Assembly: GCF_008642295.1 (NCBI RefSeq)
Contig: NZ_CP029190.1
Location: 1,612,001-1,676,000, forward strand
Length of the DNA stretch: 64,000 nt
DNA from: Streptomyces venezuelae
GTDB taxonomy: Bacteria; Actinomycetota; Actinomycetes; Streptomycetales; Streptomycetaceae
Direction of reading: 5' to 3'
In this document: positions 1 to 9,265 of the stretch, piece after piece
How the letters are laid out: every line of letters starts with the position of its first letter
How positions within the stretch are numbered: the first letter of the stretch is position 1
Made by a program: the position numbers and the translations under genes
Notes under the pieces: model-generated
Seen by the model: only the letters and a program-made list of their open reading frames with translations
Told to the model about the DNA's origin: nothing
The model's database searches: none

Positions 1-3000
1 TCCACCACACCATGAGCCTGTTCGCGGAACGGGACGAGGCCGGCGGGGACGGGATTCTCGGACACTCGATCGGCCTGGCCACCAACGGCCGGCCGGAGCT
101 GCCGGGCGGCGACCGGATGCGCGGACTGTTCCTCAACACGGTGCCGTTCGGGGTGCGGCGGCCCGAAGGCAGCTGGCTGGAGTACGTCCGGGCGGTGTTC
201 GCGGCCGAGCAGGAGATGCTGCCGCACCGCCGGGTGCCGCTGGTCCGGCTGCAGCAGCTGCGGCCCGGTGAGCCCGGGCTGGTCGAGGCCATCTTCAACT
301 TCGTCAACTTCCACCGGCTGGCCGGGGACAGCTGGGACGAGTCGCTGGAGATCGCCCGGACCATGTTCCCGCTGCTGGTGAACGCGAGCGTGGACGGCTT
401 CCAGCTGGATGCCGACCCGGAGTACCTGGCCCCGGCCACCGCCGACCAGCTGGCGGACCTGCTGTGCCAGGTGCTGGAGGCGATGACCGGCGCCCCGGAT
501 GCCCCGGTGGTCCGGCCCGCACTGACCGGCGCCGCCCGGGAGCAGGCCCTGGCGGACTGGGCCCGCGGCCCGGAGCGGGAGAACACCCCGCTGATGTTCC
601 ACGAGCTGGTCGCCGGGCACGCCGAACGGACCCCGGAGGCGGTGGCCGTGGCGTACGAGGGCGGGGAGCTCACGTACGCCGGACTGGACGAGGCCGGCGA
701 GCGGCTGGCGCGGCGGCTGCGCGGGCTGGGCGTCGGACCGGAGGTGGTGGTTGGCATCTGCGTGGACCGTGGCCCGGACTGGGTGCGGTCGGTGCTCGGA
801 GTGCTGAAGGCGGGCGGCGCGTTCCTGCCGCTGGACCCGCAGCACCCGGCGGAGCGGCTGGAGTTCACCGCGAAGGACAGCGGGATGCGGGTGCTGCTCA
901 CCCAGTCGCCGCTGGCCGGCCGGGTGCCCTTCGGCGGTGAGGTGCTGCTGCTGGACGACCCGGGGACCTGGGCGGCCGGCGCGGACGAGGGCCCCGCCGG
1001 GGAGGGCGCTGCGGGCGCGGACCCGGACGGCACCGCATACCTGATCTACACCTCGGGCTCCACCGGCACCCCCAAGGGCACCGCGATCGCCCACCGCGGG
1101 CTGACCAACATGCTGGAGGGCCAGCGTGATGTGTTCGCCCCGACGCCCGCGGACCGGGTGCTCCAGTTCGCCTCGCTCAGTTTCGACGCGTCCATCCTGG
1201 AGCTGACCTGGTCGCTGGCGAACGGCGGCCGGCTGTGCACCCCGCCCAAGGACGCCCTGCGGCCCGGCCCCGACCTGGCGGACACCCTGCTGGAGTACGG
1301 GATCACCGGCACGATGCTGCCGCCCAGCGCGCTGGCCGTGCTCGGGGAGGACCGCTTCCCGGACCTGGCGGTGCTCCAGGTGGCGGGCGAGGCCTGCCCG
1401 GCCGAACTGGCCCGGGCCTGGTCGCGGAACCGCCGCTTCATCAACATCTACGGGCTGACCGAGGCCACGGTCTGGTCGGTGTGCGCCGACCTGACCCCGG
1501 ACACCCGGCGGGTCCCGGTCGGCCGCCCGGTCCGCAACACGCAGATGTACGTGCTGGACGAGGACATGGGGCCGCTCCCGGTCGGTGTCCCCGGCGAGAT
1601 CTACCTCGGCGGCCTGTGCGTCGGCCCCGGCTATCTGAACCGGCCCGCGCTGACCGCCGCCACCTTCGTGCCCGACCCGTACGGCGCCCCGGGCGACCGG
1701 CTGTGCCGGACCGGCGACATCGGCGCCCAGCGGCCCGACGGCACCGTGGAGTGGCTGGGCCGCCGGGACAGCCAGATCAAACTGCGCGGCTACCGGATCG
1801 AGCTGGGCGAGATCGAGCACCGGCTGCGCGAGGTGCCCGAGGTGCGGCAGGCGGTGGTGCTGCTGCGGCGGGACCTGCCGGGCGGCGAGGCTGCCCTGGT
1901 CGGGTACGTGGTGCTGCGGGACGGCGCCGAGGCGGGCGCGGAGGAGCTCCGGCGGGCCCTGCGCGCCGAGATGCCCGAGTACATGGTCCCGGCCCGGTAC
2001 GTGTTCCTCGAGGCGATGCCCGTCACCAGCAGCGGCAAGACCGACAAGCGGGCGCTGCCGCTGCCGGCGGCCGGCCGTGGGGACGGCGGTACCGAGTTCG
2101 TGGCGCCCCGCACGCCGGCCGAGAAGGAACTCGCCGAGGTGTGGTGCACCGTGCTCGGCATCGACGAGGTCGGCGTCCACGACGACTTCTTCCGCCTGGG
2201 CGGCAGTTCGCTGTCCACGGTCCGGGTGGCCGCCCAGGCCTCCTCGCGCGGCCTGCCCGTCTCGGTACGGGACCTGATCGAACTGCCGACGATCGCCGGG
2301 CTGGCGGAGCGGGCCGTGGCCGCCGTGACCGCCGCGGCCGGCCTGGCGGCGGAGTCCGCCGCGGCCGAGGTGCGGTCGGAGGTCCGGCTCCGGGAGGGCG
2401 AGGGCTCGCCGCTGTGGTGCGTGCACCCGACCGGCGGCAGCGCCGCCTGGTACGTGCCGCTCGCCCGGACGCTGCCGCCGGGGCGGCCCGTACGCGCCTT
2501 CCAGGCCCGCGGCCTGCTGGGCGGGGTGGACCCGACCACGCTGGCCGGGATCGCCGCCAACTACGTCGCGGAGATCGCCGCGCACGGCGGGCGGGGCCCG
2601 CACGACCTGCTGGGCTGGTCGATGGGCGCCAACATCGCCCTGGAGATGGCCACCCAGCTGTACGAGGCCGGGCACGAGGTCGAACCGCTGGTGCTGATCG
2701 AGCCGTACCTGCCCAACCCGGTCGCCCGGGACCGCCTCGCGGGTGTCGGGCGGGACATGGAGACCGGGCTGCGGATGCGCAACCGGGTGCGGTCCCTGCC
2801 GCCCTCGGCGGAGCGCGAGGCGGCGGTGGCCGAGCTCACCGCCCTGCTGCTGGGCGCGGGGATGAGCCCGAGCGAGGCGGCCCTGGTGGAGAACGCACCG
2901 ATCGAGGTGTGGCACTCGCTGCTGGTCGCCCTGGCCGGCTACCAGACCCGGCCCTACCCGGGCCATGTCCACCTGGTGGTGGGCTCGGTGGCCGCCGGCC

Positions 3001-3191
3001 TGCCGGACGGCGAACCGATGCCGGGCCTGGACGTGGACTACCCCACCTATGTCGAACGCTGGCGCGAGCTGGCTCTGGGCGGGCTCACCGTCCATGTGAC
3101 CGAAGGAGACCACATGTCGATGATGTCCGAACGGCTGATGCCGCAGACGGCCGCCCTGCTGGACACGATCAAGGCGGGGGCACGGCGATGA
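1..3191 (+). CDS. Non-ribosomal peptide synthetase, C-terminal module (5' partial)
   Basis: This is the last part of an NRPS gene that begins upstream of the window. In order it holds the tail of a condensation domain (C5-like FLNTVPFGVR), a complete adenylation domain (YTSGSTGTPKG near base 1050, YGLTEATVW near 1450, GDRLCRTGD near 1690, final Lys in SSGKTDK), a carrier domain (FFRLGGSSL near 2195) and a thioesterase (GWSMG at 2613-2627, TEGDHM near 3100). It should load one amino acid, join it to the upstream peptide and release the product. I read the ten-residue specificity code as DALMQAIVWK, which I cannot assign. The usual TE Asp after strand 6 appears to be Glu (LIEPY). It overlaps the P450 gene by ATGA, so the two are coupled. 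The domain calls are secure; the product is unknown. Confidence 0.93.
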   Translation, partial: HHTMSLFAERDEAGGDGILGHSIGLATNGRPELPGGDRMRGLFLNTVPFGVRRPEGSWLEYVRAVFAAEQEMLPHRRVPLVRLQQLRPGEPGLVEAIFNFVNFHRLAGDSWDESLEIARTMFPLLVNASVDGFQLDADPEYLAPATADQLADLLCQVLEAMTGAPDAPVVRPALTGAAREQALADWARGPERENTPLMFHELVAGHAERTPEAVAVAYEGGELTYAGLDEAGERLARRLRGLGVGPEVVVGICVDRGPDWVRSVLGVLKAGGAFLPLDPQHPAERLEFTAKDSGMRVLLTQSPLAGRVPFGGEVLLLDDPGTWAAGADEGPAGEGAAGADPDGTAYLIYTSGSTGTPKGTAIAHRGLTNMLEGQRDVFAPTPADRVLQFASLSFDASILELTWSLANGGRLCTPPKDALRPGPDLADTLLEYGITGTMLPPSALAVLGEDRFPDLAVLQVAGEACPAELARAWSRNRRFINIYGLTEATVWSVCADLTPDTRRVPVGRPVRNTQMYVLDEDMGPLPVGVPGEIYLGGLCVGPGYLNRPALTAATFVPDPYGAPGDRLCRTGDIGAQRPDGTVEWLGRRDSQIKLRGYRIELGEIEHRLREVPEVRQAVVLLRRDLPGGEAALVGYVVLRDGAEAGAEELRRALRAEMPEYMVPARYVFLEAMPVTSSGKTDKRALPLPAAGRGDGGTEFVAPRTPAEKELAEVWCTVLGIDEVGVHDDFFRLGGSSLSTVRVAAQASSRGLPVSVRDLIELPTIAGLAERAVAAVTAAAGLAAESAAAEVRSEVRLREGEGSPLWCVHPTGGSAAWYVPLARTLPPGRPVRAFQARGLLGGVDPTTLAGIAANYVAEIAAHGGRGPHDLLGWSMGANIALEMATQLYEAGHEVEPLVLIEPYLPNPVARDRLAGVGRDMETGLRMRNRVRSLPPSAEREAAVAELTALLLGAGMSPSEAALVENAPIEVWHSLLVALAGYQTRPYPGHVHLVVGSVAAGLPDGEPMPGLDVDYPTYVERWRELALGGLTVHVTEGDHMSMMSERLMPQTAALLDTIKAGARR

Positions 3192-4687
3192 CGCTGACCA
3201 ACACGATGGGCTCGACCGCCCCGGCGACCAACCGCACGGCAGCCACGGATCCGCGCAACGCGTCGGCCACCGGCCGCGCAGCGGCCCCGGGCACCACCAC
3301 GAGCCGCGAAGCGGCCTCGGGCAGGCCGGACACGGGCCCGCGCACCGCTTCGGCCGCGCCCGGCGCGGGAGCGCCGGCCGGCGTCGCGCCGGGGGTGTGC
3401 CCGTTCACCGGGGCCACGGCGGGCGACCGCCCGGCGGCCCCGGCCGGGCCCGGCCCTGCCGCCCCCCGCAGTGGCGGTCCGTTCGCCGAGCGGTATCTGC
3501 TCGACCCCGCGGTCAACGCCGACCCGTATCCCTACCTCAACTCCCTCCGCGACCACGACCCGGTCCACTGGAGCGCCATGCACCGGGCCTGGCTGATCAC
3601 CGGGCACGCCCCGCTGATGCACTGCCTGCGCGACCCGGCCGTCTCCGCCGAGCGGGTGCGCCCGCTGATGGACGCGATCCCCGAGGGCGCCCGCGAGGAC
3701 GCCGAGCGGGCCTTCGGAATCCTGTCCCGCTGGATGGTGTTCAACGACCCGCCCCAGCACCGCCGGCTCCGCCAGGTGTTCCAGGAGCAGTTCGCGGCCC
3801 GGACCATCGCCCGCTACCGGGCCTTCGTGGAACGCGCCACCCGGGCCATGCTCACCCGGCGCGCGGTCCCCGGCCGGTTCGGCGACCTGGTCACCGACAT
3901 CGCCCGGCCGCTGCCCGCGCTGGTCTTCGCCCGCTGGCTGGGCGTCCCCCAGGCCCACGGCCCGTCCTTCTGGTACTGGAACGCGCGGGTGGGCGACCTC
4001 GTCCTGGGGGCCGCGCAGGAGGAGAAGGAGTACCGCACCTCCCTCCAGTCCCTGGTCAATCTGGAGGACTACCTCGCCGACCTGGTGCGGCAGCGCCGCG
4101 CCGATCCGAAGGACGACCTGATCAGCGCGGTGCTGGCGGGCGGCCAGATCGGGAAGTCGGTCTCCGAGGAGGAGTTCGTCGGGATGCTGACCCAGATGGC
4201 CTTCGCCGGCGGCGAGACCACCAGCAACCTGATCGTCAACTGCGTGCTCGCGCTGTTGCGGCACCCGGAGCAGCTGGCCGCCGTACGGGAGGACCCGAAG
4301 CTGGTGGCGATGGCCGTGGAGGAGGCCATGCGGTTCGACGGGCCCTCCAAGATGTCGATCCGCACCGCTGCGGAGGACTTCGACCTCGACGGCCGGGCGG
4401 TCCGCTCCGGGGACCGGATGTTCCTGGTCACCGCCGCGGCCAACCGGGACCCGGAACGCTTCGCCGATCCGGACGTGTTCAGCGTGCGCCGCGGCAGCGC
4501 GTCCCACCTCGGTTTCGGCTTCGGCGCGCACTTCTGCATCGGGGCGGCACTGGCCCGGCTGGTGGCCGGCGCAGTGGTCGACGTACTGGTCCGCGAGTAC
4601 CCGGGGCTGGAACTGGTCGAACAGCCGCACACCTGGCAGCTCTCCCTCCTGAACCGGGCGCTGACGGCACTGCCCGTCCGCTACTGA
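3188..4687 (+). CDS. Cytochrome P450
   Basis: A 499-residue P450, probably a tailoring monooxygenase acting on the NRPS product. It has the I-helix AGGETT motif, the ExxR motif (E379-A-M-R382) and the haem loop FGFGAHFCIG with Cys450 as thiolate ligand. The first 95 or so residues are a low-complexity Ala/Thr/Pro/Gly extension before the conserved fold (around FAERYLLDP), longer than in most bacterial P450s of about 400 residues. An internal start is therefore possible. However, the ATG used here overlaps the NRPS stop (ATGA), which favours it. An MFS gene follows 28 bp downstream. No ferredoxin or reductase gene is nearby, so electrons must come from elsewhere. Confidence 0.93.
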   Translation: MTLTNTMGSTAPATNRTAATDPRNASATGRAAAPGTTTSREAASGRPDTGPRTASAAPGAGAPAGVAPGVCPFTGATAGDRPAAPAGPGPAAPRSGGPFAERYLLDPAVNADPYPYLNSLRDHDPVHWSAMHRAWLITGHAPLMHCLRDPAVSAERVRPLMDAIPEGAREDAERAFGILSRWMVFNDPPQHRRLRQVFQEQFAARTIARYRAFVERATRAMLTRRAVPGRFGDLVTDIARPLPALVFARWLGVPQAHGPSFWYWNARVGDLVLGAAQEEKEYRTSLQSLVNLEDYLADLVRQRRADPKDDLISAVLAGGQIGKSVSEEEFVGMLTQMAFAGGETTSNLIVNCVLALLRHPEQLAAVREDPKLVAMAVEEAMRFDGPSKMSIRTAAEDFDLDGRAVRSGDRMFLVTAAANRDPERFADPDVFSVRRGSASHLGFGFGAHFCIGAALARLVAGAVVDVLVREYPGLELVEQPHTWQLSLLNRALTALPVRY

Positions 4688-4715
4688 CCGCCACCGACCC
4701 GAAGGAAATCCGACC

Positions 4716-5972
4716 ATGGCAAGCACCCTGACGAGCGCGGGCTCCCGGCTGTGGACCCCTGCCCGGCAGCCGTCGTTCCGGCTGCTGTGGCTGGGCCAGT
4801 CCCTGTCCCTGCTCGGCGACGGTTTCAGCTACATCGCGTTCTCGTGGATCACCCTGGGCCTCACCCAGTCCACCCTGGCCCTCGGCTGGGTGCTGGCCTG
4901 CCAGGGCGTTCCCCGGGCCCTGCTGACCCTGGTCGGCGGCTCCCTGAGCGACAAGTGGTCCAGCCGGACCCTGATGAAGTTCTCCAGCTGGGCCCGGGCC
5001 GGGCTGATGGCCGCGGTGGGCCTGGCCGGCATGGCGGGCGCGCTGAACGTATGGCTGCTGTGCTGTGCGGCGGCGGCGTTCGGGGCGGTGGACGCGTTCT
5101 TCCAGCCGGCCCGGGCGTCGATCCTGCCGTCGGTGGTGGACAAGGAGATGCTGCCGCAGGCGAACGCACTGCTCGGGGTCGGCACCAAGGTGTCGGCGAT
5201 CCTGGGCCCGGCGGTCGGCGGCCTGGTGGTGGCGCTGTCCGACGCGCATATCGCCTTCCTGGTGGACGCGGTCTGCTTTGCGCTCTGCGGGCTGTGCGTG
5301 GCCCGGATCCGCACCCTGCCGAAGGCGGAACCGGCGGCGGGGGCGGCCCCGGCGGAGAAGGCCGCGGAGGACACCCTCGGCGCGCGGATCAGGGCCGGCC
5401 TGCGGTACGCCTGGGCGGACCCCAGGATCCGTACCGTCCTGGCCATCGACATGGCGGTGACGTTCTGTCAGGCAGGCCCGTTCACGGTCGGCTTCGCCAC
5501 CCTGGCCAAGATCGACCTGGACGGCGGCTCGACCACCCTGGGCCTGCTCAACGGCGCCCTGGCGGGCGGAGCGATGCTGGGCACCCTGGTGGGCGGCGCG
5601 ATCGCCGGCCGCCCCCGGGTGGGCCTGCTGATCGCCGCGCTGGCCGGCTGGCTGGCGGTGGGCTCCGGAATCCTCGGCCTGGTCGACAACACGGTGGCGG
5701 CGCTCGCCACGGTGCTGGTGATGGGGTTCGGCATGGGGTTCCAGGGGGTGTTCGGGGTCAGCTGGATCCAGCGGAACATCGACGGATCGGTGCTGAGCCG
5801 GGTGATCTCGGTGGACATGGTGCTCGGCTACGCCGTCGCCCCGCTGTCCCTGGTCCTCTGCGGGGCCATGGCCCAGTCGGGCACCGGCCCGATGTTCGCC
5901 CTCTCCGCGGTGGTCCTGGCGGTGACGGCGGCGGGCGTCCTGACCTCCCGCCACGTCCGCGAGATGCGCTGA
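4716..5972 (+). CDS. MFS transporter, probable product exporter
   Basis: A 418-residue membrane protein with about 12 hydrophobic segments. It has the MFS-type N-terminus (RLLWLGQSLSLLGDGFSYIA) seen in enterobactin/macrolide-type exporters and a loop Asp-Lys after the third segment (SDKWSSR). It is the third gene of the NRPS-P450-MFS run and starts at ATG 28 bp after the P450, behind a GAAGGAAA ribosome site. This position suggests export of the peptide or self-resistance. The substrate is inferred from context only. Confidence 0.88.
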   Translation: MASTLTSAGSRLWTPARQPSFRLLWLGQSLSLLGDGFSYIAFSWITLGLTQSTLALGWVLACQGVPRALLTLVGGSLSDKWSSRTLMKFSSWARAGLMAAVGLAGMAGALNVWLLCCAAAAFGAVDAFFQPARASILPSVVDKEMLPQANALLGVGTKVSAILGPAVGGLVVALSDAHIAFLVDAVCFALCGLCVARIRTLPKAEPAAGAAPAEKAAEDTLGARIRAGLRYAWADPRIRTVLAIDMAVTFCQAGPFTVGFATLAKIDLDGGSTTLGLLNGALAGGAMLGTLVGGAIAGRPRVGLLIAALAGWLAVGSGILGLVDNTVAALATVLVMGFGMGFQGVFGVSWIQRNIDGSVLSRVISVDMVLGYAVAPLSLVLCGAMAQSGTGPMFALSAVVLAVTAAGVLTSRHVREMR

Positions 5973-5973
5973 C

Positions 5974-5994
5974 CCGGTGGCTACCGGCCACCGG
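5974..5994. terminator. Hairpin between convergent MFS and LAL genes
   Basis: A perfect 8-bp stem (CCGGTGGC / GCCACCGG) with a 5-nt loop lies 1 bp after the MFS stop and 3 bp before the LAL stop on the other strand. It has no U-tract, as is common in Streptomyces. It could end transcription in both directions. Confidence 0.55.
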
Positions 5995-5997
5995 CCG

Positions 5998-8901
5998 TCA
6001 GGCCAGGACGGCGGCGGCGAAGTCGCAGAGCGAGGAGCGGGTCGGGTGGCCCGTCTTGGTGCCGAGGGCGGCGATGTGTTTCTCCACCGTGCGCGGGGAG
6101 ATGTAGAGGCGGTCGGCGATGTCCTTGTTGCCGAGCCGCTCGGGCAGCAGCTGGAACACCTCGTACTCGCGGACCGTGACCCCGAGCGTGCGCAGCACCT
6201 CGGGGATCGCGTTCGAGCCGGAGCGGCGCTGGTGGACCGGGGCGCCCAGGCGGCGCAGGGCGGCCCGGCAGGCGTTGGCCACGTTGGGCACGGACAGCCC
6301 GTGGAAATGGTGCTCGGCGCGGCGCAGCCAGGCCACCGGCTCGCCCCAGCCGTCCTCGTGCGCCGCCTCCGCGATCAGGCGCAGGCCGAGGTGGAGTGCC
6401 GTCGGGTAGGCCTCGGCCAGGGCCTGCGCCTCCGCGGCGGCGGTGGCCGCCTCCTCCCGGCGCCCTTCGCGGCCGAGCAGGACGGCGCCGGCGAACAGGA
6501 CGAACTGCCGGTTCCACCGCATGCGGCCCGGGGAGGTCGCGGCGATCTCCTCGTACGGGCTGCGGCCGACCTCTCCCGAGAGGACGTCGAGGAGCAGGCC
6601 GATGCCGTACCGCCCACTGAGGTAGTAGGTGCTGGGGTTGGCGTCTTCGAGGTCGCGGACCGCACGGAGCTCGCGGACCGCGCCGGGTCTGTCCTCCTCC
6701 ATGAGTGCGCAGAACGCCCGGGCGAGCCCGAGCGTCAGCGGTTCTTCCTGGGCGCCGGCCCCGTCCCAGTCGGCGAACGCCGACAGCGCGCGGTCCATGG
6801 CCGGCCGGTCCCCCTGGTGGGCGGCGAGGACGGCCTGGGACATCAGGACGTACCGGGTGGCGGGCGCCAGCCGGAGGCGCTGGACCACGGTCAGGCACTC
6901 CTCGGCGGCGCGCGCCGCGGCGGCGAACTCCCCGCGCAGGACGGTGTCCAGGATGAGGATGCCGTCGATGGTGTAGACGATGGTGGCGGAGCCGAGCCGC
7001 AGGGCCTCGCCGCGGGCGGCCACGAGTCCGCCCGTGGTGCCCTCGGTCAGCCAGTTGTTGCCGCCGATGCGGGTGAGTGCGTACATCCGCTGGACCGGGA
7101 GCCGGTGCTGTTCGGCGGTGTACAGGGCGGATTCGAGCAGGGCGGTGGCCTCGTCGAAGTCGCGTTCCCGGGCGAGGGTGGCGAGGAGTTCCCAGGCCTG
7201 GCAGACGACCGTGGACAGGCCGTGCCGTTCGGCGGCCTGGAGTGCGGAGCGGGCGAGCTTCTCGGCGAGCTGGGTGCGGTCCGGGCCGGGGGTGTCCAGG
7301 GCCAGGTAGGCGGCGGTGACGTCGATGGGGGCGGTGCTGCGCTCGTCGGGCTCGGCCTTCAGCAGGGCTCTGGCCTGGGCGATCTGCCGGTTGCCGTCCT
7401 CCCAGCGGCCCGCCGTGTGGGCGACCTTGGCGAGCCGGGTGTGCAGGGCGGCCAGGCGTACGGCGGTCAGGCTGCCGAGGACGTGCAGGTTGTCGGCGAA
7501 GCCGAAGGCCTCGGAGAAGTTCCCGGCTTCGGCGAGGGCGGGCAGCAGGGCTTCCAGCACCTCCGCCCGGCGGCCTGCGTCCTGGCTTTCGGACAGCAGC
7601 CGTTCGGCCCGGCTGAGCAGGGTGATCGCGGAGCCGATGGCGCCGGCCCGCAGGGCGCGCAGGCCGGCCTCGGCGAACAGCCGCCCGGCCTCGTCGCGGT
7701 CGCCGGCCTGTGAGCGGAGTTCGGCGACCAGCGGGCACCAGTCGCCGGGCAGTTCGGGGTGCAGGGCCTGGACGGCGTCCGCGGCCTGCCCGGCCATGGC
7801 GGCCCGGTTGCCGGGGGTGAGCTGGGTGAGCAGGGCCTCCGCGGTGAGCGAGTGGCGGAACGCGTACCAGTCGGGGGACGGCTCGTCGGGCACCACCAGC
7901 TGCGCGGCCACCCCGGCGTGCAGGTGACTGAGCAGGCCGCGGTCGTCGATGCCGGTCATCTTCTGGAGGACGGTCAGCGGGAAGCGCCGGCCGATCACGG
8001 CGGCGGCGGAGAGCAGGGTCAGGCCCTCCGGGCCCAGCCGGTCGATGCGCCGCAGGATGCCGCGGGCCAGGGCAGTGGAGACGTCGCTGCGCAGATCGCC
8101 GACGACCCGCCAGCCGTCCTCGCCCTGCACCAGGGCGCCCCCGCTGATCATGCTCTGGAGGAGTTCCTCGACGAGGAAGGGGCTGCCGGCGCTGTCGTCC
8201 CACAGCCGGGCCAGTGCCTCGGGCGGGACCAGATCGGGTTCGGTGCCGAGCTGGGCGGCGATCACGGCGCCCACCTCGGGGCGGGTGAGGGGGCTGAGTT
8301 CGAGGACGGCGCCCACCCCGCGCCGCCGGGCCGAGTCGGCCATGTCGAGGGCGTCGCAGGGCTCGGTGCGGATGGTGGCGAGCAGGACCACCGGGGTGTA
8401 TTCGAGGTTGTCGACCAGGTACTCGACCACCGCCAGGGTCTCGGGGTCGGCGTCGTGCAGGTCTTCCAGGAGGAGCAGCTGGCCGGCCGGTTCCGCGGTG
8501 GCGATCAGCAGCCGCAGCACCGCCTCACCCAGGATGATCATGGAGCTGCTGTCCTGGGCGTCGCTGCTCCAGTCCGGTATCAGCCGGCCGAGGGCCGGCC
8601 GGTAGGGGCCGAGCGGCAGGTCGTCCATGGGCCGGCCGCTGCGGAACAGCGACATCAGCGCCTCGGTGAGTGGCCGGAACGGTACGGTCGGGCCGGTGGT
8701 GCTGCTCCGGCCGCGCAGGACGCGCATTCCGGAGCCGAGGGCCAGGCCCACGGCCTCGGCGGCGAGCCGGGACTTTCCGATTCCCGCCTCGCCGACCAGG
8801 AAGACCACCCCGCCGCGCCCTTCGCGCGCGTCGGCCAACACCTGTCTGATCTCCGCCATTTGGGGGTCACGACCCACGAGGTACCGCGCACGGGAACGCA
8901 T
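5998..8901 (-). CDS. LAL-family LuxR transcriptional activator
   Basis: A 967-residue large ATP-binding LuxR regulator. An N-terminal AAA-type ATPase has Walker A GEAGIGKSR (residues 37-45) and Walker B LLLLEDLHD (142-150). A long helical, TPR-like middle follows, and a LuxR helix-turn-helix lies at the C-terminus (about 905-965, with NKDIADRLYISPRTVEKH). Regulators of this type usually act as pathway-specific activators in Streptomyces gene clusters. It sits on the LanM strand, 99 bp after the candidate precursor gene, and converges on the NRPS operon. It could control either set of genes; the sequence does not say which. Confidence 0.92.
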   Translation of the reverse strand: MRSRARYLVGRDPQMAEIRQVLADAREGRGGVVFLVGEAGIGKSRLAAEAVGLALGSGMRVLRGRSSTTGPTVPFRPLTEALMSLFRSGRPMDDLPLGPYRPALGRLIPDWSSDAQDSSSMIILGEAVLRLLIATAEPAGQLLLLEDLHDADPETLAVVEYLVDNLEYTPVVLLATIRTEPCDALDMADSARRRGVGAVLELSPLTRPEVGAVIAAQLGTEPDLVPPEALARLWDDSAGSPFLVEELLQSMISGGALVQGEDGWRVVGDLRSDVSTALARGILRRIDRLGPEGLTLLSAAAVIGRRFPLTVLQKMTGIDDRGLLSHLHAGVAAQLVVPDEPSPDWYAFRHSLTAEALLTQLTPGNRAAMAGQAADAVQALHPELPGDWCPLVAELRSQAGDRDEAGRLFAEAGLRALRAGAIGSAITLLSRAERLLSESQDAGRRAEVLEALLPALAEAGNFSEAFGFADNLHVLGSLTAVRLAALHTRLAKVAHTAGRWEDGNRQIAQARALLKAEPDERSTAPIDVTAAYLALDTPGPDRTQLAEKLARSALQAAERHGLSTVVCQAWELLATLARERDFDEATALLESALYTAEQHRLPVQRMYALTRIGGNNWLTEGTTGGLVAARGEALRLGSATIVYTIDGILILDTVLRGEFAAAARAAEECLTVVQRLRLAPATRYVLMSQAVLAAHQGDRPAMDRALSAFADWDGAGAQEEPLTLGLARAFCALMEEDRPGAVRELRAVRDLEDANPSTYYLSGRYGIGLLLDVLSGEVGRSPYEEIAATSPGRMRWNRQFVLFAGAVLLGREGRREEAATAAAEAQALAEAYPTALHLGLRLIAEAAHEDGWGEPVAWLRRAEHHFHGLSVPNVANACRAALRRLGAPVHQRRSGSNAIPEVLRTLGVTVREYEVFQLLPERLGNKDIADRLYISPRTVEKHIAALGTKTGHPTRSSLCDFAAAVLA

Positions 8902-9000
8902 GAGCGTGATGCTAGTTCATACGAACTGTTCGAGGTCCACTCAAAGTTGGCCTTTTCCCCGAGGTCCGGAATGACCCCCTGGGCCCGCCTCGGCGGCCGT

Positions 9001-9207
9001 TCAGGCACCCGCCTTGATGAAGGAGACGCTGGTGTCGAGCTGGCCGAGGGTGATGACGATGCCGCTGGTCAGCACCATCCCGGAGAGGACGCGGGCGCGG
9101 GCGCAGACCTTGTTGCGGCCGGAGAGGGTGAGGCGGCCGGCCGGGTCCTCGGAGGCGATGGCGGTGGCGGCGGCGTCGGACTGGGTGGCGGCGAGGTTCT
9201 TCTGCAT
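9001..9207 (-). CDS. Candidate LanM precursor peptide (LanA-like)
   Basis: A 68-residue peptide just downstream of the LanM gene on the same strand, with start ATG behind a GAAAGG site about 10 nt upstream. The first half is an Ala/Ser/Thr-rich leader-like stretch with acidic residues (IASEDPAG). The second half is hydrophobic and has seven Ser/Thr residues (S42, T47, S48, T53, T59, S60, S62). There is only one cysteine, Cys35, and it lies before these residues rather than after them. No GG or GA double-glycine cleavage site is obvious. Its size, position and composition suggest a LanM substrate. It cannot form several lanthionine rings, so the mature product may be mainly dehydrated. No similarity to a named lanthipeptide was recognised. 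Confidence 0.72.
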   Translation of the reverse strand: MQKNLAATQSDAAATAIASEDPAGRLTLSGRNKVCARARVLSGMVLTSGIVITLGQLDTSVSFIKAGA

Positions 9208-9265
9208 GGCGGTGGCTGCCTTTCGGGGACGGGGCGGGAAAGGAGGGTGAGACGGTGAACGGGGT

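Noticed and set aside
4479..5954. Long open frame antisense to the MFS gene (about 490 codons)
   Set aside because: The translation is His/Gln/Arg/Gly-rich with no motif; long antisense frames are common in very GC-rich DNA. The forward MFS protein has clear membrane segments.
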